From HK1 sp965215295 (GTDB lineage Bacteria > Pseudomonadota > Gammaproteobacteria > HK1), in contig OZ244045.1 of assembly GCA_965215295.1 (NCBI GenBank), positions 2,356,001 to 2,420,000 on the forward strand: a DNA stretch of 64,000 nucleotides, read 5' to 3'. A program made the position numbers and the translations under genes. The notes beneath the pieces are model-generated. The model had not been told where the DNA came from and did not search any database. It saw only the letters and a list, made by a program, of their open reading frames with translations. Of the stretch, positions 24,068 through 32,723 are shown one piece after another; the first letter of the stretch is position 1; every line of letters begins with the position of its first letter.

Positions 24068-24925
24068 ATGGCCACCACCTACGACTCGATGATGAGCTAC
24101 GCGGTTCCCGACGCCGCCCAGACCCTGAGCGACACCGACTGCATCCTCTACGCGCTCGGCGTGGGCTTCGGCGTGGAGCCCGGGCATCCCGGCCATCTGC
24201 GCTACGTCTACGAGGACGGTCTCGAAGTGCTCCCGATGATGGCGAACGTCACCGCATACCCGGGGTTCTGGCTCAAGGACCCGGCGGCGGGCGTCGACTG
24301 GAAGCGCGTGCTGCACAGCGAGCAGGCGTTCACCGTCCACCGGCCGATCCCTTTCGGGGTGAAGCTGGTCGGCCGGACCCGGATCGTCGGGATCGACGAC
24401 AAGGGTGCGGGGTTCGGCGCATTCATGTTCGCGCGCCGCGACGTCGTCGCGGACGGGACGGACGAAGTGGTCTGCACGCTGGAGCAGACGACGTTGCTCC
24501 GCGGCGACGGCGGCTGCGGCGGAAGCGACGAACGGCCGCGCCCCGTGCACCGGACCCCCAAGCGCGAGCCCGACCTCCACCACGATCTGGGGGTGGCTCC
24601 GGAGGCGGCGCTCCTCTACCGCCTGAGCGGCGACCGCAACCCGCTGCACGTCGACCCCGCGGTGGCGAAGGCGGCGGGCTTCGAGCGGCCGATCCTCCAC
24701 GGCATGTGCACGATGGGGTACGCGGGGCACTCGGTGATGGCCGCGGTATGCGGCTACGACGGCGGCCGGATCCGCACCATGCAGGTGCGGTTCACCGCCC
24801 CCGCGTATCCCGGCGAAACGCTGCGCACCGAAATGTGGATCGACAACGGCGGCGTCTCCTTCCGCACCCGCGCCCTGGAGCGGGACACCCTCGTGCTCGG
24901 CAACGGACGGATCGAGCTCCGGTGA
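24068..24925 (+). CDS. MaoC-type enoyl-CoA hydratase 2 (double hot-dog)
   Basis: 285 residues with two hot-dog folds. The second carries the hydratase-2 signature YRLSGDRNPLHVDPAVAKAA then GFERPILHGMCTMG, with the catalytic Asp and His. The N-terminal half (DTDCILYALGVGFG, LRYVYEDGLEVLPMMA) matches the non-catalytic fold of eukaryotic MFE-2 and bacterial ChsH-like hydratases. It would hydrate trans-2-enoyl-CoA to (R)-3-hydroxyacyl-CoA, either in beta-oxidation or as a feed into PHA synthesis (phaA and phaB are 10 kb away). Start at ATG 24068 (MATTYDSMMSY), since upstream residues are not family-like. Confidence 0.85.
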   Translation: MATTYDSMMSYAVPDAAQTLSDTDCILYALGVGFGVEPGHPGHLRYVYEDGLEVLPMMANVTAYPGFWLKDPAAGVDWKRVLHSEQAFTVHRPIPFGVKLVGRTRIVGIDDKGAGFGAFMFARRDVVADGTDEVVCTLEQTTLLRGDGGCGGSDERPRPVHRTPKREPDLHHDLGVAPEAALLYRLSGDRNPLHVDPAVAKAAGFERPILHGMCTMGYAGHSVMAAVCGYDGGRIRTMQVRFTAPAYPGETLRTEMWIDNGGVSFRTRALERDTLVLGNGRIELR

Positions 24926-25092
24926 ACGATTCACGCCCTCCTCCCCGCAAGGCAGTGATCGGCGCCGATCCGGAAGGGCCGCTCGGAGGCGCGCCCGGCT
25001 TCGAGGCCGAAGCGTCGGCGGGACCGCGATGACCCGGGACAGCCTCGAAGGAGCGCGCGCGTTCTTCGAGAAGCGCGGGCCAGAGCGCGCCG

Positions 25093-25452
25093 GTGGGTGA
25101 GCTGGACGTCGAAGGGCTGCAACGCGTGCTCCGGCGCTTCGCGGATGCGCGCGACTGGGAGCAGTTCCATGCCCCGAAGAACCTCGCCGCCGCGCTCTCG
25201 GTGGAAGCGGCGGAGCTGCTCGAGATCTTCCAGTGGCTCGACGATGCGCAGTCGCGCGCGGTGCAGCCCGGGCACCCGCTCCACGAACGTGTCGCCGAGG
25301 AGATCGCCGACGTACAGATCTACCTTCTGCGGCTCGCGGACAAGGTCGGCGTCGACCTCGACGCCGCGGTCCGGCGCAAGATCGCGCGCAACGAGGAGAA
25401 GTACCCGCCCGACAAGGCCCGGGGCAACGCCACGAAGTACGACCGGCTCTGA
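25093..25452 (+). CDS. MazG-like nucleotide pyrophosphohydrolase
   Basis: 119 residues from a GTG. All-alpha NTP pyrophosphatase of the RS21-C6/MazG group: WEQFHAPKNLAAALSVEAAE, LLEIFQWLDD and RVAEEIADVQIYLLRLADKV supply the E-x-x-E and E-x-x-D magnesium ligands. KIARNEEKYPPDKARG is the conserved closing motif. It probably hydrolyses dCTP or modified nucleotides to the monophosphate. It is close to the convergent NUDIX gene, another house-cleaning enzyme. Confidence 0.85.
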   Translation: MGELDVEGLQRVLRRFADARDWEQFHAPKNLAAALSVEAAELLEIFQWLDDAQSRAVQPGHPLHERVAEEIADVQIYLLRLADKVGVDLDAAVRRKIARNEEKYPPDKARGNATKYDRL

Positions 25453-25547
25453 CCCGTGCAGCTCACCGGCCTGCACGGGCGTCACGACAAGACAAGCTGC
25501 TCGTCCGGCCGGGACCGGCTTCCGGGCCGGCGCGGCGGGCTCGCGGC

Positions 25548-26153
25548 TCAGTCCGGGTCCGCTTCGAGCGGCGAGCGTCCCCCCGTCACCAGGTCGCTGA
25601 ACCGCAGGAGGAGCCGGTAGGTGAGTCCCCAGATCACGCGCCCGTCGAAATCGATGGCGGGGCGCGGCCGGGGCGGGCCGGAGCGTGACCAATGCACCAC
25701 GGTACGGTTGCCGGGATGATGGAGATGGGCGAGCGGGACCCAGAACGCATGGGCGATCTCCCGCGGTTCGAGGGAGAACGGGGGGCGGGACTCGCCGACG
25801 TGGAACACGCTCGCGCCGATGACTCCAAGCCCGGAGTGGACCCGTGAGATCGGCATCGGCGCGACATCGCCGACATGGTGCGCATCGGCGAGAGCGAGTC
25901 CGATCTCTTCCCGCGTCTCGCGCACCGCGGCGGCACGGAGGCTCTCGGCCTCGTGCTTTGCCCAGCCGCCGGGAAACGCGACGTCGCCGGACCAGGGATC
26001 TCCGGGGCGGCGGGCGCGCTCCACGAAGCACACACTGCGGGAGTCGCAGCCGCCGGCCAGGATGATGGCGACCGACGCGCGCCGCGCGGCCGGCCCGTTC
26101 ACGGCCGGTCCGAGTCCGGAGAGTCTGTCGCGAATCCGTTCGATGCTCGACAT
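25548..26153 (-). CDS. NUDIX CoA pyrophosphatase (NudL-like)
   Basis: 201 residues from the Met of MSSIERIRDRLSGLGP. RRASVAIILAGGCDSRSVCF leads into the CoA-diphosphatase loop DPWSGDVAFPGGWAKHEAES and the NUDIX helix LRAAAVRETREEIGL (G-x5-E-x7-R-E-x2-E-E-x-G). The 'WSGDVAFPGG' lead-in is the CoA-type signature. It would cut CoA and its derivatives to 3',5'-ADP and phosphopantetheine. A start at 26171 with six more residues is also possible. Confidence 0.85.
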   Translation of the reverse strand: MSSIERIRDRLSGLGPAVNGPAARRASVAIILAGGCDSRSVCFVERARRPGDPWSGDVAFPGGWAKHEAESLRAAAVRETREEIGLALADAHHVGDVAPMPISRVHSGLGVIGASVFHVGESRPPFSLEPREIAHAFWVPLAHLHHPGNRTVVHWSRSGPPRPRPAIDFDGRVIWGLTYRLLLRFSDLVTGGRSPLEADPD

Positions 26154-26201
26154 CGCACCGCAAAGATACACCTTTCACCGCCCCTGCCGCCGACCGTCGC
26201 C

Positions 26202-26636
26202 ATGCTCTACTTCACAATGTTCGCATCGGCATTCCTGGCCGCCACCTTCCTGCCGTTCCCTTCCGAGGCCACCCTGGCCGCGGGCCTCGCGGCGGGCGGC
26301 TCGACGCACTGGATGGTCGCCGTCGCGACGTTGGGAAACACGCTCGGCTCGGTGGTGAACTGGGGGCTCGGCCGATGCCTCGAGCACTTCCGCGACCGGA
26401 GCTGGTTCCCCGTCGACGCGCGCCGCCTCGAGCGCGGGCAGGCGTGGTTCCGGCGCTACGGGACATGGTCGCTGCTGCTCGCCTGGGTCCCGGTCGCGGG
26501 CGACGCGCTGACCGTGATCGCCGGCGCGATGCGGGTGCGCATCGTCCCGTTCGTGGCCCTGGTGGCGGCCGGCAAGGGGGCCCGGTACGTCGTTCTCGCG
26601 TTACTGGCGGAGAACGTGACGGCCGCCTGGGGCTGA
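26202..26636 (+). CDS. YqaA-family inner-membrane protein (DedA/SNARE-associated superfamily)
   Basis: 144 residues, mostly hydrophobic. MLYFTMFASAFLAATFLPFP and SEATLAAGLA, then ATLGNTLGSVVNWGLG, LLLAWVPVAGDALTVIAG and FVALVAAGKGARYVVLALL give about four membrane segments with the VTT-domain glycine-rich re-entrant pattern (P-x-G-D). Family members affect membrane lipid or undecaprenyl-phosphate movement. The divergent NUDIX gene starts 49 bases away. Confidence 0.8.
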   Translation: MLYFTMFASAFLAATFLPFPSEATLAAGLAAGGSTHWMVAVATLGNTLGSVVNWGLGRCLEHFRDRSWFPVDARRLERGQAWFRRYGTWSLLLAWVPVAGDALTVIAGAMRVRIVPFVALVAAGKGARYVVLALLAENVTAAWG

Positions 26637-26649
26637 TCGCGTTCGCGCG

Positions 26650-27525
26650 TCAGTTCAGCAACCCGACCGACCGCATCGCGCTCTTCACCTTCTCCTTCGT
26701 GGCCTGCGCGGGCTCGACGAGAGGGAGCCGCACTTCGGGGGAACACTTGCCGAGCACGCTCGCGGCGTACTTCACCGGGGCGGGACTGGTCTCCGAGAAG
26801 AGCGCTTCGTGCAGCGGCATCAGGCGTTGCTGGGCGGCGAGGGTCGCCTTCGGGTCGCCCTCCATCCAGCTCGTGTGCATCTCCGAGCAGATCCGCGGCG
26901 CGACGTTCGCGGTGACCGAGATGCAGCCGTGGCCGCCCTCGACGAGCAGCGCGAGCGCCGCCGCGTCCTCGCCGGAGAGCTGCACGAAGTCCTCGCCGCA
27001 CGCGATGCGGGTCTCGAGCGGGCGGGTCGAGCTGTTCGAGGCGTCCTTCACCCCGACCACGTTCGGGAGCTTCGCGCACCGCGCCATCGTCTCCACCGTC
27101 ATGTCGACGACCGAGCGGCCCGGGATGTTGTAGATGATGACGGGAATGTCGACGGCATCGCTGATCGCCTCGTAGTGCCGGTAGAGCCCTTCCTGGGTCG
27201 GCTTGTTGTAGTACGGGGTGACGACCAGGGCGGCGTCCGCGCCGCACTCCCTGGCGTGGCGGGTGAGGCTGATCGCTTCCGCGGTGGAGTTCGAGCCGGT
27301 CCCGGCGACCACCGGAACCCGGCCGTTCGTGACCTCGACGCAGATCTCGGTCACCCGCTGGTGTTCCGGGTGGTCCAGCGTCGGCGATTCGCCGGTGGTG
27401 CCGCAGGGCACCAGACCGTGCGTGCCCTCGGAAATCTGCCATTCGACGAAGTCGCCGAACGCACGCTCGTCGATCGCGCCGCCGTCGAACGGCGTGATCA
27501 GCGCGACGTAGGAACCCTGGAACAT
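26650..27525 (-). CDS. dapA: 4-hydroxy-tetrahydrodipicolinate synthase
   Basis: Condenses pyruvate with aspartate semialdehyde, the first committed step to diaminopimelate and lysine. 291 residues. MFQGSYVALITPFDGG, LVPCGTTGESPTLDHPEH (GTTGE), VVTPYYNKPTQEGLYRHYEA, IPVIIYNIPGRSVVDM (catalytic Tyr) and LPNVVGVKDAS (Schiff-base Lys) are all present. Good GGGGAGGAG before the ATG. The frame is open for 124 more codons upstream only because it runs through GC-rich repeat DNA. A related aldolase (HMG-type) is unlikely given the near-canonical motifs. Confidence 0.92.
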   Translation of the reverse strand: MFQGSYVALITPFDGGAIDERAFGDFVEWQISEGTHGLVPCGTTGESPTLDHPEHQRVTEICVEVTNGRVPVVAGTGSNSTAEAISLTRHARECGADAALVVTPYYNKPTQEGLYRHYEAISDAVDIPVIIYNIPGRSVVDMTVETMARCAKLPNVVGVKDASNSSTRPLETRIACGEDFVQLSGEDAAALALLVEGGHGCISVTANVAPRICSEMHTSWMEGDPKATLAAQQRLMPLHEALFSETSPAPVKYAASVLGKCSPEVRLPLVEPAQATKEKVKSAMRSVGLLN

Positions 27526-27865
27526 GGCCTCTCCTCCCCTGCGGCCGTGACGGATGCGGCATCTTAGCAAGGCGGGAGCGGAGCCGGAGCGGGGGGATCC
27601 GGACCCGCCGATCGGGACTCCGCCGGGCATGCGGGGGGATCGCCGCGCAACCGACAACCCGGACTCTCCCGACAAGACCCCGCCGGGCATGCGGGGGATC
27701 GGGGCCGCTCCCCGTTCGTCACCGGCGCCGGGAGGCCCGGCGACACCCGCGGCCTCGCCGGCCCCGGCTCCGGGGTCCACCGCCAGGGCCGGCCGCGGGC
27801 CGCGTGCCGGAATGCGCTCACCTGGTGTACCGTGCGGCCGAGGCATTCGAGGGAGAACGACGGAC
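27526..27865. repeat. Intergenic GC-rich repeats between dapA and the ureohydrolase gene
   Basis: Two copies of 'CCGCCGGGCATGCGGGGG' occur about 65 bases apart (near 27621 and 27685), each flanked by GATCGG/GATCGC and embedded in a longer degenerate duplication. They sit in the divergent promoter region of the two genes. No promoter could be picked out with confidence. Confidence 0.6.
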
Positions 27866-28828
27866 ATGAGCGACGGCGACCGCCCCGGCGACTTCACCGA
27901 ACCGATGATGTGCCCCCGCTACACGGGGATCCCGACATTCATGCGCACTCCCTTCGCGCAGGCCCTGGCCGACGTGGACATCGGCCTCATCGGGGTGCCG
28001 TTCGACGGCGGGGTGACGAACCGCACCGGCGCGCGGCACGGACCGCGCGAGATCCGCAACCAGTCGTCGCTGATGCGCCGCATCAACCAGTCGACGGGAG
28101 TCGCGCCGTTCGATCTCTGCCGGGTATGCGACGTGGGCGACGCCATGATCAGGAGCCCGTTCCGCCTGGAGTCGAGCCTCGACGAGATCGAGCAGGCGTT
28201 CGCACGGCTGCACGCCGGGAACGTCGTTCCCGTCGCGGCGGGCGGCGACCACTCGATCACCCTGCCCATCTTCCGGGCCATCGCGCGGCACCGGCCGGTC
28301 GGCATGGTGCACTTCGACGCGCACTGCGACACCCACGACGACTACCTCGGCTCGAAGTTCCACCACGGAGCGCCGTTCCGCCGCGCGGTCGAGGAGGGCC
28401 TGCTCGATCCGGTCCGCACCGTCCAGATCGGGATCCGCGGCGGCGTGAGCGACATCGACGTGTGGAAGTTCAGCCACGACAGCGGAATGCGCGTGGTCTA
28501 CATGGAGGAGCTGTTCGAGCGGGGATGGCGTGCGGTCATCGAGGAAGCGCGCGCGATCGTCGGCGACGGCCCGACCTACGTGAGCTTCGACGTCGATGGT
28601 CTCGACCCCGTCTATGCGCCCGGCACCGGCACCCCGGAGGTCGGGGGCTTCTCGACCATCGAGGCCCAGCTCATGATCCGGGCGCTCTCCGGGCTCGACC
28701 TCGTCGGCGGCGACGTCGTCGAGGTGGCGCCGCCGTTCGACCCGAGCGGCAACACCGCGCTGGTGGGCGCGACCATGATGTTCGAGATCCTGTGCGTGGT
28801 GGCGGAGGCCCGCGCCGCCCGTTCGTGA
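27866..28828 (+). CDS. speB: Agmatinase-family ureohydrolase
   Basis: 320 residues; binuclear manganese ureohydrolase. Metal ligands are visible in PVAAGGDHSITLP, MVHFDAHCDTHDD and YVSFDVDGLDPVYAPGTGTP; the last motif with GTGTPEVGG is typical of agmatinase and guanidinobutyrase. It would release urea from agmatine (giving putrescine) or from a guanidino acid. Start at ATG 27866 with GGGAGAACG. Agmatinase versus guanidinobutyrase cannot be decided by eye, so the symbol is tentative. Confidence 0.82.
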   Translation: MSDGDRPGDFTEPMMCPRYTGIPTFMRTPFAQALADVDIGLIGVPFDGGVTNRTGARHGPREIRNQSSLMRRINQSTGVAPFDLCRVCDVGDAMIRSPFRLESSLDEIEQAFARLHAGNVVPVAAGGDHSITLPIFRAIARHRPVGMVHFDAHCDTHDDYLGSKFHHGAPFRRAVEEGLLDPVRTVQIGIRGGVSDIDVWKFSHDSGMRVVYMEELFERGWRAVIEEARAIVGDGPTYVSFDVDGLDPVYAPGTGTPEVGGFSTIEAQLMIRALSGLDLVGGDVVEVAPPFDPSGNTALVGATMMFEILCVVAEARAARS

Positions 28829-29052
28829 CCCCGCCGTTTCCGGTGACGGCGATGTGTACGGGGCGGCACGGGTCCCGTACAATGCCGCGCCGCTCCGGCC
28901 CATGCGGAAACCGCGCTGGCCGGAACGGCTCGACCGGCGACTCCCCGCACCGCGGCGAACGATGAGTTCCGACTCGATGCTGCAACCCGACCCCGAATCC
29001 CGGCGCCCCGCCTGTCCGACCATCACGCGCAGGCCGGAGTGAATACCCGCCA

Positions 29053-30096
29053 GTGAACGATCGCAGCTACAGCGACGCGCTCGAAAGGGCCGACCGATAC
29101 GCTGGAGATCGGTCGCGTGAGCGGCATGCGTCGATGATCGTGTTCGCGGGGTCCGCCAACCCCGAGCTCGCGAAGGAGATCGTGGGCCATCTGAACATGC
29201 CGCTCGGCAAGGCGCTCGTGGACCGCTTCAGCGACGGCGAGGTCATGGTCGAGCTGATCGACTCGGTACGCGGCATGGACGCCTTCGTGGTCCAGCCGAC
29301 GTGCGCCTCGTACAGTGGAGGCGAGCACCGCTCCGTGGATCAGAACCTGATGGAGCTGCTCATACTCGTCGACGCGCTCAAGCGCGCATCGGCGAACCGG
29401 GTGACCGCGGTCGTTCCCTACTACGGCTACGCCCGCCAGGATCGCCGTCCCCGCTCCGCGCGCGTGTCGATCTCCGCCAAGGTGGCCGCCAACATGATCA
29501 CGGCGGCGGGGGCCGACCGGGTCCTCACCATGGACCTGCACGCCGATCAGATCCAGGGCTTCTTCAGCATCCCGGTCGACAACATCTACGCCTCGCCGGT
29601 CCTCCTCGGAGACATCTGGAAGCACAAGTACCCGGACATGGTGGTGGTTTCGCCCGACGTGGGAGGGGTGGTGCGCGCCCGCGCCATTGCCAAGCGGCTC
29701 GACGACGCCGACCTCGCGATCATCGACAAGCGCCGCCCGCAGGCGAACCAGGCGGAGGTGATGAACATCATCGGCGACGTGCGCGGCCGGACCTGCGTCC
29801 TCGTCGACGACATGGCCGATACCGCCGGCACCCTGTGCAGCGCCGCGACCGCGCTCAAGGACCAGGGCGCGGCGAGAGTCGTCGCCTACTGCATACACCC
29901 GGTCCTTTCGGGCGCGGCGGTCGACAACATCGAACGGTCGGTGCTGGACGAGCTGGTGGTGTCGAACAGCATTCCGCTCGACGGCCGGGCCGCCGCGAGC
30001 GGCAGGATCAGGCAGTTGAGCGTCGCGGAGCTGCTCGCCGAGAGCATGCGGCGCATCAACGAAGAGGAGTCGATCGGCTCGCTGTTCATGGATTGA
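29053..30096 (+). CDS. prs: Ribose-phosphate pyrophosphokinase
   Basis: Makes PRPP from ribose 5-phosphate and ATP for nucleotides, histidine and tryptophan. Motifs: IVFAGSANPELAKEI, the flexible loop VVPYYGYARQDRRPRSARVS, ISAKVAANMI, VVSPDVGGVVRARA, and the PRPP loop CVLVDDMADTAGTL. Oddities: an insertion SYSGGEHR between QPTCA and DQNLMEL, where the family is usually short, and an N-terminal extension of 27 residues if GTG 29053 is used. The family-like start is ATG 29134 (MIVFAG), giving 320 residues, but it has a poor ribosome-binding site. prs-rplY-pth-ychF is a classic gammaproteobacterial/betaproteobacterial cluster. Confidence 0.92.
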   Translation: MNDRSYSDALERADRYAGDRSRERHASMIVFAGSANPELAKEIVGHLNMPLGKALVDRFSDGEVMVELIDSVRGMDAFVVQPTCASYSGGEHRSVDQNLMELLILVDALKRASANRVTAVVPYYGYARQDRRPRSARVSISAKVAANMITAAGADRVLTMDLHADQIQGFFSIPVDNIYASPVLLGDIWKHKYPDMVVVSPDVGGVVRARAIAKRLDDADLAIIDKRRPQANQAEVMNIIGDVRGRTCVLVDDMADTAGTLCSAATALKDQGAARVVAYCIHPVLSGAAVDNIERSVLDELVVSNSIPLDGRAAASGRIRQLSVAELLAESMRRINEEESIGSLFMD

Positions 30097-30160
30097 CGCC
30101 GGTGCGCGCACGGCCCGCACCGGCGAGGCAACAACAAGTTCGAACCCGGAGCATGGAACG

Positions 30161-30823
30161 ATGAACGAATTCGAAGTCGTCGCCCGGCCGCGCACCGCGC
30201 TGGGTACGGGCGCAAGCCGCAGGCTGCGCCGTTCGGGGCACATCCCCGCAATCCTCTACGGCGGAGACAAGGACCCGGTGCCCCTCACGCTCGAAGAGAA
30301 CCGGATCAGGAAGCAGATCGAGAACGAGGCGTTCGCCGCCCACGTCCTCACCGTCAAGGTCGAAGGCGAGGAGAGCCAGGCGGTCCTGAAGTTCGTGCAA
30401 CGGGACCCCGCCACGGACCGGGTCGTCCACATGGACTTCCAGCGGATCAGCGCGAGCAACGAGATCCACATGCGCGTCCCGCTGCACTTCGTCAACGAGG
30501 AGGGCTGTCCCGGAAAGAAGGCCGGCGGCATCGTGACCCACCTGCTGGTCGAGGTCGAGGTGGGCTGCCTGCCGAAAGACCTGCCCGAGTACCTCGCGGT
30601 CGACATGTCATCGCTCGACGTGGGCGACTCCGTGCACCTGTCGGAGATCGCGCTTCCGCCGGGCGTGCACATCATGATCCTCGCCCACAACCCCGACAAC
30701 GATCAGCCGGTGGTGAGCGTGCAGCCCCCGCAGAAGCTCGAGGTCGAGGAGGTCGACGAAGACGAAGAGCCGGACGCGATGGAGGCTCCCGCCGCGGCGG
30801 CGCCCGAAGCCGAAGAAGACTGA
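30161..30823 (+). CDS. rplY: 50S ribosomal protein bL25, Ctc form
   Basis: 220 residues, the long two-domain CTC type that binds 5S rRNA. The N-terminal L25 domain is RTALGTGASRRLRRSGHIPA, ILYGGD and VVHMDFQRI. The TL5 C-terminal domain is FVNEEGCPGKKAGGIVTHLL, EVEVGCLPKDLPEYLAVDMS and VHLSEIALPPGV. An acidic low-complexity tail follows (EVEEVDEDEEPDA, then AAAAPEAEED). It follows prs by 64 bases and precedes pth by 12. Confidence 0.95.
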   Translation: MNEFEVVARPRTALGTGASRRLRRSGHIPAILYGGDKDPVPLTLEENRIRKQIENEAFAAHVLTVKVEGEESQAVLKFVQRDPATDRVVHMDFQRISASNEIHMRVPLHFVNEEGCPGKKAGGIVTHLLVEVEVGCLPKDLPEYLAVDMSSLDVGDSVHLSEIALPPGVHIMILAHNPDNDQPVVSVQPPQKLEVEEVDEDEEPDAMEAPAAAAPEAEED

Positions 30824-30835
30824 TACGCGCCGATC

Positions 30836-31435
30836 TTGGGCGCCTCCTACCAGCTCCTCGTCGGCCTCGGCAATCCGGGCGCCCGCTACGAAGGGACCCG
30901 GCACAATGCGGGGGTGTGGCTGCTCGAACGGGTGGCCCGGCGCCATGCGGACGGCTTCCGGTCGCTCCCGCGGTGCTTCGGGTCGATCGCGGACGCCGTC
31001 GTCGAGGGCACCCGGATCCGGCTGTTCCGGCCGCACACCTTCATGAACGACAGCGGCCGGGCGGTGGCGGCGGTGGCGGGGTTCTACAAGGTGCCGGTCG
31101 AACGGATCCTCGTCGCGCACGACGAGATCGACCTGCCGGCCGGCGCCGTGCGCCTCAAGCGGGGTGGAGGCCACGGCGGGCACAACGGGCTGAGGGACGT
31201 GGTGCCGAAGCTCGCGGACCCCGGATTCTCCCGGATCCGCATCGGGGTCGGCCATCCGGGACACAAGGATCGCGTGATCGGCTACGTCCTCGATCGCCCC
31301 CCGCCGGCCGAACGTTCCGAGATCGAGGACGCCATCGAGCGGGTCGTCGGCGACCTCGCGCGCATCGTGGCGGGCGACCTCGAGGACGCGATGACCACGC
31401 TGCACCAGCGCGTTCGCACCGACGCCGCCGAGTGA
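30836..31435 (+). CDS. pth: Peptidyl-tRNA hydrolase
   Basis: Recycles peptidyl-tRNAs dropped by stalled ribosomes. 199 residues: LLVGLGNPGARYEGTRHNAG (catalytic His in TRHNAG), FRPHTFMNDSGRAV, ILVAHDEIDLPAGAVRLKRG, GGHGGHNGLRDV and RIRIGVGHPG. TTG start at 30836, twelve bases after rplY, suggesting modest, coupled expression. Same cluster as prs and ychF. Confidence 0.94.
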   Translation: MGASYQLLVGLGNPGARYEGTRHNAGVWLLERVARRHADGFRSLPRCFGSIADAVVEGTRIRLFRPHTFMNDSGRAVAAVAGFYKVPVERILVAHDEIDLPAGAVRLKRGGGHGGHNGLRDVVPKLADPGFSRIRIGVGHPGHKDRVIGYVLDRPPPAERSEIEDAIERVVGDLARIVAGDLEDAMTTLHQRVRTDAAE

Positions 31436-31565
31436 GGACCGGGGCTTCCACCCGGACCCTCGCCCGCCCGGCGCCGCGCCGCCCGGCCGGGTTCCTTCGC
31501 CCCGCCCGCGGGCGCCGGACCGAAGGCCGGAGGATCGGCGGAGCCGGTCGAGAGCAACGCGGAGC

Positions 31566-32657
31566 ATGAGCGTCCGGTGCGGAATCGTGGGGCTGCCGAA
31601 CGTGGGCAAGTCCACGCTGTACAACGCGCTGACCAGCGCAGCCGCCGCGGCGGAGAACTATCCCTTCTGCACCATCGAGCCGAATGTCGGCATCGTTCCG
31701 GTCCCCGATCCGCGCCTCGACCGGATCGCGGCGATCGTCCGGCCCGCGCGCGTGGTGCCGGCGACCATGGAGTTCGTCGACATCGCCGGGCTCGTGGCCG
31801 GCGCATCGAAGGGGGAAGGACTGGGCAACCGGTTCCTCGCCAGCGTGCGCGAGACGCAGGCCATCGCCCACGTGGTGCGTTGCTTCGAGTCCGGCGAGGT
31901 TGCCCACGTCTGCGGAAAGGTGTCGCCACTCGACGACATCGACACCATCGAGACCGAGCTGATGCTCGCCGATCTGGAGCAGGTGGAGCGGGCGAGGGAG
32001 AAGGCCGGGAAGGCGGCCAGGGCGGGCGGGAAGGAAGCCGGGGCCCGTGAAGCGCTGATGGCGCGTGCGCAGGCCCATCTCGCGGAGGGTCTTCCGTTGC
32101 GGGAGCTCGCCGCGAGCCCCGACGAGGCGGCCGTGCTCGCCACGCTCTCCCCGCTCACCGCCAAGCCGGTGCTCTACGTCGCCAACGTCGCCGAAGACGG
32201 CTTCGGGCCGAATCCGCTGGCGGAGGCGGTGGAGGCGAAGGCGCGCGCGGAAGGTGCGGCGGCGGTACGAGTCTCGGCCGCGGTCGAGGCGGAACTCGGC
32301 GGGCTGGAAGAGGCCGAGCGCACGGAGTACCTCGCGGCGATGGGGCTCGAAGCATCGGGTCTCGCCCGGATCGTCCGCAACGCCTACGCGGTGCTGGGCC
32401 TGCAGACGTTCTTCACCGCCGGGCCGAAAGAAGCGCGCGCATGGACCCTGAGACGCGACTCGACGGCGGTCCGGGCGGCGGGCGTCATCCACAGCGACAT
32501 CGAGAAGGGCTTCATCCGGGCCGAAGTGGTCGGCTACGACGACTTCGTCGGGCTCGGCGGCGAACCGGGGGCGAAGGCGGCCGGCCGATGGCGCCTGGAG
32601 GGACGCGAGTACGTCGTCGCGGAAGGCGATGTCGTGCGCTTCCGATTCGCAGTGTGA
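31566..32657 (+). CDS. ychF: Redox-regulated ATPase YchF (Obg-family)
   Basis: 363 residues; ribosome-associated P-loop NTPase that prefers ATP. Walker A in CGIVGLPNVGKSTLYNALTS, switch regions AENYPFCTIEPNVGIV and EFVDIAGLVAGASKGEGLGN, and the altered G4 motif PVLYVANVAED (NxxE in place of NKxD) that explains ATP preference. A coiled-coil middle and the TGS-like C-terminus follow (LQTFFTAGPKEARAWTLR, IHSDIEKGFIRAEVV). Normal length and complete. Confidence 0.95.
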   Translation: MSVRCGIVGLPNVGKSTLYNALTSAAAAAENYPFCTIEPNVGIVPVPDPRLDRIAAIVRPARVVPATMEFVDIAGLVAGASKGEGLGNRFLASVRETQAIAHVVRCFESGEVAHVCGKVSPLDDIDTIETELMLADLEQVERAREKAGKAARAGGKEAGAREALMARAQAHLAEGLPLRELAASPDEAAVLATLSPLTAKPVLYVANVAEDGFGPNPLAEAVEAKARAEGAAAVRVSAAVEAELGGLEEAERTEYLAAMGLEASGLARIVRNAYAVLGLQTFFTAGPKEARAWTLRRDSTAVRAAGVIHSDIEKGFIRAEVVGYDDFVGLGGEPGAKAAGRWRLEGREYVVAEGDVVRFRFAV

Positions 32658-32723
32658 GCAAGGCCGGTTCCGCAATGGCGCACTCCTCTTGATCACGGGA
32701 CGGGGAATCCCGACCATCGAGCC

